DNA of 64,000 nucleotides, from the NCBI GenBank assembly GCA_947462335.1, contig OX381705.1, positions 3,958,703 through 4,022,702 on the forward strand, given 5' to 3'. Below are positions 22,095 through 29,883 of the stretch, in pieces. The notes beneath the pieces were generated by a model that was not told the DNA's origin, did not search any database, and saw only the letters and a list, made by a program, of their open reading frames with translations. The translations under genes were made by a program, and so were the position numbers. Within the stretch, counting starts at the first letter, position 1. Each line of letters begins with the position of its first letter. Origin of the DNA: Harmothoe impar. Its lineage: Eukaryota; Annelida; Polychaeta; Phyllodocida; Polynoidae.

Positions 22095-23478
22095 TGAGGA
22101 AATATGTCAGATTATCACCGACGTTGGCGGTGAAGATTCATTAGCAGTGAATGCGTCCAGCAAGAAGGGAGATGGGACCGTACATCCCGGAAACCATGAG
22201 GCTGGGGAGACTGGTACAACAGGCGCCCAGGGGTGCGCGTATGGGAAACCTAGTGCCAGTTTAGAGGAGTCAATAACCAAAGAGTTGGTTAAGGTTGGAG
22301 GAACCAGGCTTCCCCCGGGCCATCCTTGTCTGGAACACCTGAAAGGATGTGGATTCGACCTGGGCACTGATAGTGACCTTCACCGGTTTACTAGGAATCC
22401 CTCAGTAACTGATGGGAAGAGGTGGTACGTTTCCTGTTCTGTACAAGGAAAGACTGGGGAGTTTCTTATGGATACTGGAGCTAGCCACTCCATGGTCTCT
22501 AAGAGATTCATCAGCTTATTGCCGAATATGTGTGAGAACCTCACAATGAGGGTAAACGCATGTACGGCCGATGGTACCAGAATGAGGACATTTGGACGGA
22601 CTTTTCTGATAATCTCTGTGGCCGGGAAAGAATTTGTTTGGGCCCCGACCATAGCTGAGATTGAAGATGATGGTATTCTTGGTTTGGATTTTGCGGCGCT
22701 TTTCGGTGCGACTTTGAATCCGAAAAGTGGGAAGTTGAAAATTGAATACCCGTATGATATGACCATACTCTGTAAGTTGAGAGTGATAAGTAGTGTCGCT
22801 AGGGTGGCACAGACTGTGAAGATTCCCCCGGGAATGACCTGTGACGTGTTAGTCAGTTCAGGGAGGCTAATCCAGAAAGGATTAGCGGTAATCGAGCCGG
22901 ATATGGCTGTATTATCCCGGAAGGGATTGGAATCTGCGGATACCCTAGTAGGGAATTCCAGATGGACAGTGACACCCATTTCCAACCCCGGAAACTCCAC
23001 AGTATATCTTGAGAAAGGCACTGAAGTTGGGAAAGTGATACTTGCGGAGGCAGTCACCGGTAGCCACCAAGACCTGAGGATAGAAGAAGGAGGGGAAGAG
23101 GAATTGCATGAAGAGTTAACTAAGTTGTTAACAGGATCGTCCATAACGGATGAGAATGATCAGGAAGCCCTAAAAGCTATGCTGAAGAGATGCAGGCAAG
23201 CTTTTGCGGCCCCAGGGGAACCCCTGGGGAGAACCAATAAGGTATTGCATGAAATTAAAACCGGGGATAACCCCGCTTTTAAGATTCCTTATAGGAGATT
23301 ACCCCTCAAGAAGAAGATTGTAGCTGAGGAAGAGATAGCGAAAATGCTGAAGGATAATGTTATTGTTCCCAGCATGAGCCCTTGGTCCTCCCCTGTGTGT
23401 ATGGTAACCAAGAAGGACGGTAGCATACGGTTCTGTATTGATTACCGGAAACTGAATGGGTTGACTAAGAAGAACTCC
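22051..23478 (+). CDS. pol: Pol polyprotein, 5' part: protease and start of reverse transcriptase (interrupted)
   Basis: This is the -1 frame entered through the frameshift. The aspartic protease active site is MDTGASHSMVS, near residue 140 of this segment (22468-22500), and DDGILGLDF near 22670 fits the second conserved protease strand. RT begins near 23250: PYRRLPLKKK, SPWSSPVCMVTKKDG and FCIDYRKLN are the usual N-terminal finger motifs. The frame then runs into the Polinton TIR at 23479 and stops at 23509-23511, removing the RT palm. There is no ATG that would serve as an independent start near the beginning. The remaining Pol continues in register at 34008, after one copy of the 6-bp target duplication. 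Confidence 0.9.
23473..23478. repeat. Polinton target site duplication, left copy
   Basis: AACTCC precedes the left terminus AGTAGTATAG and is repeated at 34008-34013 after the right terminus. A 6-bp duplication is the established hallmark of Polinton/Maverick integration. Confidence 0.95.
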
Positions 23479-23870
23479 AGTAGTATAGTATGTATCGGAA
23501 CGGGACTATAGTTAAGTACTGTTTATTACTCAATCGACATGCAGCCAATCAGAGGCCTCCATTTGGTCACGTGACCCGTTGCCATGGTAACGTGACCTAC
23601 TTAGGGCTCTCAGCCAATCAGAAGCCAGCATTCTGGGTGACCTACTGACCTACTTAGAAGCTCTCAGCCAATGAGAGGCTGGCATTCTGGTAACTATGGT
23701 AACGTGACCTACTTACGTCACGTGACCTACTTAGGCTCAGCCAATCAGAAGCCGGCATTCTGGTAACTAGGGTAACGTGACCTACTTAGGGTTTGTTTGT
23801 AAACAACACCACGTGGCTCTCTTGTTTGTAAACAACACCACGTGACACGTGACTGTTTGTAAACAAACAA
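23479..23870 (+). repeat. Polinton left terminal inverted repeat (392 bp)
   Basis: Inverse complement of 33616-34007, equal length, with at least four mismatches seen (about 99% identity). Internally it has four related ~55-75 bp subunits. Each contains a CCAAT box in AGCCAAT(C/G)AGA (near 23543, 23612, 23666 and 23740), mostly with GGCATTCTGG and AACGTGACCTACTTA. CACGTG palindromes and TTTGTAAACAA repeats fill the inner third. Confidence 0.95.
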
Positions 23871-23986
23871 CGTATATATAGAAAAAAACACAACAAGTTC
23901 CATCTTATGTTAAAATTATATTTTCGAATAAAAAAGCACATCTGTAACAGCGTCTATGTGTAACTACGCGCGTTCTCATTCAAACA

Positions 23987-24622
23987 CTATAACACTATCA
24001 TACCGTAGCAGCAGCAGGTAGGACCGGAAGAAAAGCAAGCGCACGAGCAGAAGCGACGACACCATTTGCACCATCCGGCCGTCGCGTTGGTAGCCCTACT
24101 ACCCGTCGCGCGTTCCACTGGAGCGGCTTTAAGAGTGACAAATGACGATTCTTTGTCGACGCGACTGCTAACATCAGCATCGGCAGCAGCATCGGCAGCA
24201 TCGGCAGCAGCATCGGCAGCAGCGGCAGCAGCCTCGGCAGCAGCGGTAGCAGCAGTAGCAGCAGCAGCAGCAGCAGTAGCGTGAGCATTAGCAACAACAG
24301 CAGCAGCGACAGTAGCAAGGGCGGCAGAGCGGGCACTAGTAGCGTTATCAGCGGCGTCATCGGCAGCCGCAACAGCATCAGCAGCAGCAGCGTCGGCATC
24401 GGTGGCATGAGTAGCTGCATCGGCGGCAGCAACAGCAGCAGTCACAGCCGCAGCGGCAACAACAACAACGTCATCACGACCCGCGTCACTAACAGCCGCA
24501 GTAAATGCAGCAGTAGCACGCTGAGCAGCACTAGCAGCAGCAGTAGCAGAGGCTACAGCATCAGCTTCACATTCGCGCGCCGCTTCGTCATTCCGCTTCA
24601 TGTCACGGTAGCAACTTTCCAT
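23987..24622 (-). CDS. Alanine-rich protein with Cys-rich tail (uncertain)
   Basis: A minus-strand frame of 211 codons from the ATG at 24622. Residues 1-25 are charged (MESCYRDMKRNDEAARE). The middle ~130 residues are largely Ala with regularly placed Asp, Thr and Val, and the last 30 contain nine Cys including CKWCRRFCSCAC. A TATA box on the same strand at 24738-24746 would start a transcript near 24710, making this ATG the first one. Against it: the region is a GCA/GCN trinucleotide expansion, which tends to be open in several frames, and no family is recognised. It would be the only gene of the Polinton on this strand. Confidence 0.35.
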   Translation of the reverse strand: MESCYRDMKRNDEAARECEADAVASATAAASAAQRATAAFTAAVSDAGRDDVVVVAAAAVTAAVAAADAATHATDADAAAADAVAAADDAADNATSARSAALATVAAAVVANAHATAAAAAATAATAAAEAAAAAADAAADAADAAADADVSSRVDKESSFVTLKAAPVERATGSRATNATAGWCKWCRRFCSCACFSSGPTCCCYGMIVL

Positions 24623-24652
24623 CACGAGGATCTGCAAATTGAGGCGCGGTGC

Positions 24653-24697
<45 letters not shown>

Positions 24698-24705
24698 CGT
24701 GAACG
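24160..24705. repeat. Trinucleotide-rich low-complexity DNA (AGC)n and (TAG)n
   Basis: Imperfect AGC/GCA repeats dominate 24170-24550. A nearly pure TAG run occupies about 24660-24700. This drives the Ala-rich minus frame and Ser-rich plus frames. Confidence 0.8.
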
Positions 24706-24737
24706 ATGATGACGATGCTGAATGTGGTTTCACTCCC

Positions 24738-24746
24738 CTTATATAC
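24738..24746 (-). promoter_or_regulatory. Minus-strand TATA box
   Basis: Read on the minus strand: GGGTATATAAGGGGAG. It is placed to drive transcription leftwards into the Ala-rich frame, about 120 bp before its ATG. The 24760-25240 stretch to its right contains no gene I can support. Confidence 0.45.
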
Positions 24747-25250
24747 CCTTACGCCCCGCCTTTTTTCAAGCCACCGGCCAGCTGCCCCTTCACGGCAGGT
24801 CTTTAGATCAGCCTTAAGTCGCTTACTACGTGGCTCATCATCCCTCTAATCGCATTTTCCAGCCGCCAGCCGGCTGTCTGCTGATGACAGGCGAGGGTGA
24901 TTTGTTTTTTTCTTTAGATATAAGCCGCTTACCACACGCGCACCCTCTAGTCACAGACAGAGTGACAGAAAGGGAGGGGGTCGCTTTGTTCACGCTACCT
25001 GTAGTTGTTTTTCTATACACACGCTGAGCCTATGACCCGTTAATCCTTTATACAGGTAACACGCGTTCAACTAATTACCCTATTGTATGACAGTCGGTAC
25101 ACGGATTTAATTTTAAACCGCCTTCCCATCTGGGATCCATGTCTGGCGGGGTGGAAGGATCCAGCTGAAAAGTGTGATTAGGGCTTTTGTTTCTCTTATG
25201 ATAGCAGCAGGTCAGCATGCGACAGCTGAAAATGTCAGACTCGCCGCTCC

Positions 25251-25258
25251 TATAAAAG
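25251..25258 (+). promoter_or_regulatory. TATA box upstream of the 216-aa gene
   Basis: TATAAAAG in CTCCTATAAAAGACTGAG. The start site would be near 25280, leaving a 200-bp leader with CCGCCGCCACC-type repeats before the ATG at 25480. Confidence 0.5.
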
Positions 25259-25479
25259 ACTGAGATGCGTCTCTCTTTCCACACACCCTTCTACCATCGC
25301 CGCCGACACCGCCACCGCCGGCCGGCCAGCCGACCGCCGCCACCGCCTGCAGTCACCGCCATCACGCCAGCAGGGAATTTCGAGCTGAGTCTGCTTATTG
25401 CTTATTTTTTTTCTTTGAGCTTTTTGTTTTCTTAAATTTTTATTTTCACTCAGTCTTTTTTGTTTCGGAGGAAAGAAAT

Positions 25480-26130
25480 ATGGCGCTGCAGAGGGCGCGA
25501 GTTTCTAAAAGACGGTCGCGCGAACAAAGCGCTCTCCTCAACTGCCCGGCTATTTTTTTATCTCAAAGGAGAGAGCGTCACGTAGTTGAGGTTCACGCTT
25601 CTCTTGAGGCGTACCGAATTCTCGAGAAATGCAAAGCTGAGCGCCATCGTCGTTATACAAGAGCGGAAAAGGAAAACGTAGCGACATGGCCGAGAGCCGT
25701 CTTCTCAGAACAGCATTTACTCTACTATTGCATAACAGCTGCTCTCAGCGCCCCCACTCGTTGGGCGTTTCATGAAAAGAAAGAGCGCCGCTACTCTCCT
25801 CACCCTGCCTCCTCTTATAAAGTGAGAATAAGTGCTATGAAACGATTCGACAAGCCGATCGGTTTCTTGGGAGCGACTGCAGCTCCCACTCGGTGGGCGC
25901 GCGTTGTGGCCGACGTGAACACGGTCTCTAAACGTTTCGACGTCGTCACTTGTTATCCCGCATATTGCAACGCAGCCGAATTGAAGAAGATAGGGACGCA
26001 CTATTTTAAACCATACGCTCCAATATGTATTTGTCACCGCCGCGCTCACACGCCTTATTGCTTTTTCGAGACGATCGTGTCACAACACAGAAATAGAAAA
26101 AAAAACGGCAAAGCGACGAGCTTTGCCTAA
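25480..26130 (+). CDS. Hypothetical basic Polinton protein, 216 aa
   Basis: ATG in AAATATGG context, 216 codons, TATA box 230 bp upstream. The protein is basic, rich in Arg, His, Tyr and Cys, with no membrane segment or known motif. It contains an internal echo: SAPTRWAFHEKK (about residue 90) and AAPTRWARV (about residue 134). The DNA under both echoes is palindromic (CCCACTCG-TGGGCG), and the last 21 coding bases form a hairpin (26107-26127). It sits where other Polintons carry variable or replication genes, directly before the ATPase. I do not recognise it. It could be a fast-evolving accessory protein, or an open frame over a structured non-coding region. Confidence 0.5.
   Translation: MALQRARVSKRRSREQSALLNCPAIFLSQRRERHVVEVHASLEAYRILEKCKAERHRRYTRAEKENVATWPRAVFSEQHLLYYCITAALSAPTRWAFHEKKERRYSPHPASSYKVRISAMKRFDKPIGFLGATAAPTRWARVVADVNTVSKRFDVVTCYPAYCNAAELKKIGTHYFKPYAPICICHRRAHTPYCFFETIVSQHRNRKKNGKATSFA
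26107..26127. other. 8-bp hairpin at the end of the 216-aa frame
   Basis: GGCAAAGC (26107-26114), loop GACGA, GCTTTGCC (26120-26127), followed by the TAA stop and a 27-base A run starting at about 26136. It may serve as an RNA 3'-end or regulatory structure. Confidence 0.5.
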
Positions 26131-26135
26131 ATGAT

Positions 26136-26137
26136 CA

Positions 26138-26168
<31 letters not shown>

Positions 26169-26240
26169 CTCCTCCTCCTCCTCCTCCTCCTCCTCCTCTT
26201 CCTCCTCCTCCTCTTCTTCTTTTTTTAAAAAAAAATAAAT
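26136..26240. repeat. Poly(A) run and (CTC)n microsatellite
   Basis: About 27 consecutive A bases, then about 55 bases of CTC/CTT repeats, then T and A runs. It has no coding potential. Confidence 0.85.
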
Positions 26241-26241
26241 A

Positions 26242-26274
26242 TTTGTATCAGACTCCTCTGGAGTCTGATACAAA
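26242..26274. other. Perfect 15-bp inverted repeat (hairpin)
   Basis: TTTGTATCAGACTCC (26242-26256), loop TCT, then its exact reverse complement (26260-26274). It is intergenic, between the 216-aa gene and the ATPase promoter. Confidence 0.85.
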
Positions 26275-26352
26275 CATTTATGACTATTGAGTGAAAATAG
26301 AATTTTATCGCAAAAAAAAGTCACTTCTGCCGCCGCTACTGTGACACCGGCC

Positions 26353-26368
26353 GGTATCAATAAAAAGG
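26353..26368 (+). promoter_or_regulatory. Late-type promoter motif of the ATPase operon-like block
   Basis: GGTATCAATAAAAAGG, nearly the same as GGTATAAATAAAAAGA before the major capsid gene (31455-31470). A start near 26390 would give a leader of about 90 bp. Confidence 0.55.
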
Positions 26369-26481
26369 TCGGCTGACTTTTCTCCACAACCATTCACTAC
26401 CGACCGTTCGAGTGAGAAACACAGCAGACAGTCAGACACACAACCGCTCTCTGACGCGTCCTGAAAAAAAAACAAAAAAAA

Positions 26482-27201
26482 ATGTCCAGTAGTAAAAGCA
26501 AACTCTTCACAGAAATTCATTTCGACGCTCGACTACAAGGATCCTTTAGTTGTATCATTAGCGGTCCGTCGGGTTGTGGAAAATCGCGCTTGGTGGATCA
26601 ATTTCTGAGCGACGTGAACAATTTGGTCACGCCGCCGGTGGAAAAGACTTTTTACCATTACGGCGAGTGGCAACCTCTGTTTGAAAAAATGCAAAATCAG
26701 TACGGTGTGGAATTCAGAGAAGGTCTTCCTAGCAAAGAGTCTATAGCGGGAGACGTGGAAGTAGCAGAAGACGCTTTACGACCCCACACTCTACTGATAT
26801 TGGACGATCTGATGAGCAGTTCCAATCAGCAAGTGGTAGCCGACATCTTTACTAAATACTCGCATCACTGGAACGTGAGCGTCATATACATCACTCAGAA
26901 CCTATTCCAGAAATCACCCGACTTTCGAACTATGAGTCTGAACGCTCACTACATGATCGTTTTCAAGAACCCGCGCGACATGGGGCAAATAGCTAGTCTG
27001 TCTCGCCAGGTGTTTCCGTCCAACGCGGCGGCCCTCTCTAGTATATTTACCCATGAACTCAAGCGACCTCACTCATACCTCCTTCTGGACTTCAAGCAGT
27101 CAACACCTGACGATCTGAGAATACGCTCCTCTTTGACGTCCATACACTCTCAGCTAGTGTTCGTACCGCTAGACAAAAAAAAGAACAAGAGAAAGCAGTA
27201 G
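26482..27201 (+). CDS. Genome-packaging ATPase (FtsK/HerA type, A32-like)
   Basis: 239 residues. It pumps the element's DNA into the capsid. Walker A is GPSGCGKS at residues 28-35, Walker B LLILDDL at 104-110, and the sensor-like YITQN at 136-140 matches the position of the conserved Gln/Asn in this family. The length is normal for Polinton and adintovirus ATPases. The ATG follows directly on an A-rich run (AACAAAAAAAAATG). The C-terminal ten residues are mostly Lys and Asn, encoded by an A-run. The next gene begins one C and eleven A bases after the stop. Confidence 0.93.
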   Translation: MSSSKSKLFTEIHFDARLQGSFSCIISGPSGCGKSRLVDQFLSDVNNLVTPPVEKTFYHYGEWQPLFEKMQNQYGVEFREGLPSKESIAGDVEVAEDALRPHTLLILDDLMSSSNQQVVADIFTKYSHHWNVSVIYITQNLFQKSPDFRTMSLNAHYMIVFKNPRDMGQIASLSRQVFPSNAAALSSIFTHELKRPHSYLLLDFKQSTPDDLRIRSSLTSIHSQLVFVPLDKKKNKRKQ

Positions 27202-27211
27202 CAAAAAAAAA

Positions 27212-27544
27212 AAGTCTTCTCATCTACTCGAAAGACACTTTGGTACTCTCAAGCACTTAGCTAAGTGCTCGCCAAAGGACTGCTCGCATCTAATAGACTC
27301 TGGAAGCGACGATCTGATCGCAGCGTTAAGTGAGATCTGTCACAATTTACTGGTAGGGAACATCCCGCTCAGCGACAAACAACTGGACAAGCTTCGAGAA
27401 TCGGCTGACGTGTTGAGGGAGGTCGGCAAAAAATCTACGCCCATCAAAAAAAAGAGACGCGTCTTGGTACAAGAGGGAGGTTTCCTCATTCCGGCTCTCA
27501 TAGGGATGGCCTTACCGCTTATAAAGAGCATTCTCCGTATATGA
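27212..27544 (+). pseudogene. Small core/lytic-like Polinton protein lacking an ATG
   Basis: A frame of about 110 codons between the ATPase stop and the next gene, too short and ATG-less to be picked up easily. The product has an N-terminal Cys/His-containing helical part (KHLAKCSPKDCSHL), a central basic stretch (PIKKKRRVLVQ) and a C-terminal GGFLIPALIGMALPLI hydrophobic segment. This layout is typical of a small conserved Polinton/adintovirus late protein compared with adenovirus core or membrane-active peptides. Codon 27212-27214, where the start is expected after the poly(A) run, is AAG. It contains an 18-bp palindrome at 27252-27269. It may be inactive, use a near-cognate start, or be reached by a +1 shift from the ATPase. 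Confidence 0.7.
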
Positions 27545-27639
27545 GACACCTCATTCGACACCTACTCGCCGACAGCACCACCACCACCACCACCACCACC
27601 ACTACCGCCACCACCAGCGTCATTGCCACCGTCGTCCCC

Positions 27640-28740
27640 ATGACGGACTCAGAGCAGCAACAACACTACAAACGTTTAGCGCTCGTGGATCCTGAGACGC
27701 TCTACAAATCATCACGAGCAGGTCTACTTCATCATGTGCCCGCTGCTGCTGCTACTACTAGCGCTGCTACTACTGCAGTCGCTGCTGCTAGTACTTCTAC
27801 TGCTCCAAACCTTCCTCCTCTTCCTGATGAGCGCACTGAAAAGAACGAGAGTTCCGCTCCTGCCACCGCCGCCCGCCTACCTGCCGACATGGCCTATTAC
27901 CACAAGCAGGCAGAACAGTCCCTTCATCCCGACGCGGCCTTGCACCAGGTGCTACAGTTTATCTACAGGGACTTGGATTTAGTGTTGAACGACCCCACTT
28001 TGGAATCGCGCGAGAAAATGTTGAAATACCGAAGGTTGTTGAATAGATTGCAATTTTTTCTCGCGAATCCCCACAACAGCAACATCTCTTCGTCCTACTC
28101 TTCTTCGCCCCCGGCTCACCTCCGTCAGTCTGCTGAAGAGGCCAGCGCGTCCCTACTCGAGCGGTTGGTGAACCAAGTTCCCAAGAGGAATCGCACTCGG
28201 ACCGTGGCGCTGTACAAACAATTGGAGAAATCCGGTGTGATCAAGTGGAACGAGGACGGTGCGGTGCGCGAGATCTCGGGTCGGAGAATACCACCTGAGC
28301 GTCGCATCAACATAGTGGACTTACTGAACGACGCCGCCAGGTTCAGGAAGACGGCGCCCAGACCGGCGGGCTACTCGCCGTTCACGAAAGCGCTGCGCGA
28401 AGCAGTTCCCACAGACGCCTTGATCGGAAACCATCTGTATAAAGCGAGCGGACCTGGCCAAAGTTTGGACACACGGCTTGCTGACAGAGGTCGGAAACGA
28501 CCGAGCTTCGACTCGGAAGAAGGAGAAGCAGCAGCAGCAGCAGCAGCAGTAGCAGCAGCAGACTCTTCTCTCCAGGTGGTGGACGATCAATCCTCTGAAG
28601 ACGAGGAGGACGACCGTGAACTTTTCCAAACTCCGACTTCCTATAGGAGCGTGCCGCGTAAGAAAAGGAAAGGGCGCAACCGCCTAGCGGCGAGCTCGTC
28701 GTTCACGCCCTCAACAAGCCCACCATGGGCAAACCAGTGA
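27640..28740 (+). CDS. Conserved Polinton protein of unknown function, 366 aa
   Basis: The frame is open from an earlier ATG at 27541, but that adds only a Thr-rich ACC microsatellite. TATAAAG at about 27516-27522 would place transcript starts after 27541, so I prefer the ATG at 27640. Residues about 30-70 are Ala/Thr/Pro-rich and 85-150 helical. Residues about 183-265 form the conserved part (VALYKQLEKSG, INIVDLLNDAARFRK, SPFTKALREA, DALIGN), which resembles a domain seen in many Polinton proteins of unassigned role. An Ala tract and acidic stretch (SEDEEDDREL) precede a basic end (PRKKRKGRNR), suggesting nuclear targeting. Its last 16 bases overlap the integrase start. Confidence 0.75.
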   Translation: MTDSEQQQHYKRLALVDPETLYKSSRAGLLHHVPAAAATTSAATTAVAAASTSTAPNLPPLPDERTEKNESSAPATAARLPADMAYYHKQAEQSLHPDAALHQVLQFIYRDLDLVLNDPTLESREKMLKYRRLLNRLQFFLANPHNSNISSSYSSSPPAHLRQSAEEASASLLERLVNQVPKRNRTRTVALYKQLEKSGVIKWNEDGAVREISGRRIPPERRINIVDLLNDAARFRKTAPRPAGYSPFTKALREAVPTDALIGNHLYKASGPGQSLDTRLADRGRKRPSFDSEEGEAAAAAAAVAAADSSLQVVDDQSSEDEEDDRELFQTPTSYRSVPRKKRKGRNRLAASSSFTPSTSPPWANQ

Positions 28741-29861
28741 AGAGACTGACCAAGAAGGAAAAAGAAAAGAAGCGCGTAGTAGCTAGATATACCGACGTCA
28801 AAGCGCCCTCCAGTTTCACTAGCGTGACTAAACTCCAGAAACATCATTTTCGCCACCTGAACCCGGCCGTCATCCGAGATGCTTTAGTGTCGCTGGACGC
28901 CTACACTAAACATAAACCCATTCGGAGAAAATTCGCAAGGAACAAGACTATAACCGGCGCAATCGATCAGCAGTGGCAGATAGATCTGATGGACATGCAA
29001 GCTTTGGCGTCTCACAACGACCGCTTCCGGTACGTGGTGACGGCGATCGACGTTTTCTCTAGGTACGCGTGGGCCGTTCCCATTAAATCCAAGAGCGGCG
29101 CTGATGTCACCGAGGCCTTCCGAGAGATGACAGGCACTGGCGAGAGACGACCGAGCACTGTTCAGACAGACAAGGGGAAAGAGTTTTTGAACAAGATCTT
29201 TCAAGATCACTTGAAGAGCGAGGGCATAGAGTTCTTCACTGGCGAGAACGACGACATCAAAGCTAGTCTAGTGGAGCGCTTGAACCGCAGTCTGAAGGAG
29301 AAGCTGTGGCGTTATTTCACACACAAGCGCACGTATCGCTACGTAGACGTACTGCACCATGTAGTGTCTTCTTACAATCGCACTCACCACAAGACGTTGA
29401 AAATGGCGCCGGCTCAAGTCAGCTCGGAAAACAGCGAAACAGTTTTCTACCGACAAGATCTCCCAACTAACAAACAAATCGACGAAATATGGAAAAAGAA
29501 GAAAAAAACAAAGACGTCCGCCGTCGACGTCATCGCTCCGGGTGACAGAGTGAGGATGTTGAGAACTAAAGGCGCCTTCGACAAAGGGTACGAGGGAAAC
29601 TGGCGCGAGGAAGTGGTCGACGTTGCTAAGACGTTGGGAAGCAGAGGGTTCGAGCTGAAAGACGACAAGGGCGAGGAGATAAAAGGCGTCTTCTACCCGG
29701 AAGAGGTTCAGAAGGTGTACAAGAGTCGTTACGACAACAACTACCTGATAGACGAGGTGTTGCGCCGCAAGACCGTCGACGGTAAAGAGTTAGCTTTCGT
29801 ACGTTGGTTAGGTTACGACGACAAGTTCAACGAGTGGATCCCCGTCAAAAAAATAACGTAG
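28725..29861 (+). CDS. int: Polinton DDE integrase with chromodomain-like C-terminus
   Basis: 378 residues. It catalyses insertion of the element with 6-bp staggered cuts, the size of the duplication seen here. The RNase H-fold core has D87 (WQIDLMDM), D149 (VQTDKGKEF) and E184 (SLVERLNRSLK). After an SH3-like part (residues about 270-325, GDRVRMLRTKGAF), residues 333-378 (YLIDEVLRRKTV... FVRWLGYDDKFNEWIPVKKI) match a chromodomain. In other elements that domain binds histone tails. The start lies in CACCATGG, an ideal context, and overlaps the previous gene by 16 bases in another frame. The coding region looks intact. Confidence 0.93.
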   Translation: MGKPVKRLTKKEKEKKRVVARYTDVKAPSSFTSVTKLQKHHFRHLNPAVIRDALVSLDAYTKHKPIRRKFARNKTITGAIDQQWQIDLMDMQALASHNDRFRYVVTAIDVFSRYAWAVPIKSKSGADVTEAFREMTGTGERRPSTVQTDKGKEFLNKIFQDHLKSEGIEFFTGENDDIKASLVERLNRSLKEKLWRYFTHKRTYRYVDVLHHVVSSYNRTHHKTLKMAPAQVSSENSETVFYRQDLPTNKQIDEIWKKKKKTKTSAVDVIAPGDRVRMLRTKGAFDKGYEGNWREEVVDVAKTLGSRGFELKDDKGEEIKGVFYPEEVQKVYKSRYDNNYLIDEVLRRKTVDGKELAFVRWLGYDDKFNEWIPVKKIT

Positions 29862-29883
29862 AAAAAAAAAAAAAAAAAAAAAA
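29862..29883 (+). other. Pure poly(A) intergenic junction
   Basis: All 22 bases between the integrase TAG stop and the ATG of the minor capsid gene are A. Confidence 0.9.

Noticed and set aside
24281..24664. 127-codon Ser-rich plus-strand frame
   Set aside because: A shadow of the trinucleotide repeat without promoter support on that strand.
23871..25480. Remnant of DNA polymerase B
   Set aside because: No frame shows polymerase motifs. The content is trinucleotide repeat and unassigned sequence, and the space is too small.
27541..27639. Longer start for the 366-aa Polinton protein
   Set aside because: It adds only a Thr run from an ACC microsatellite and would lie at or before the transcript start set by the TATA box near 27516.
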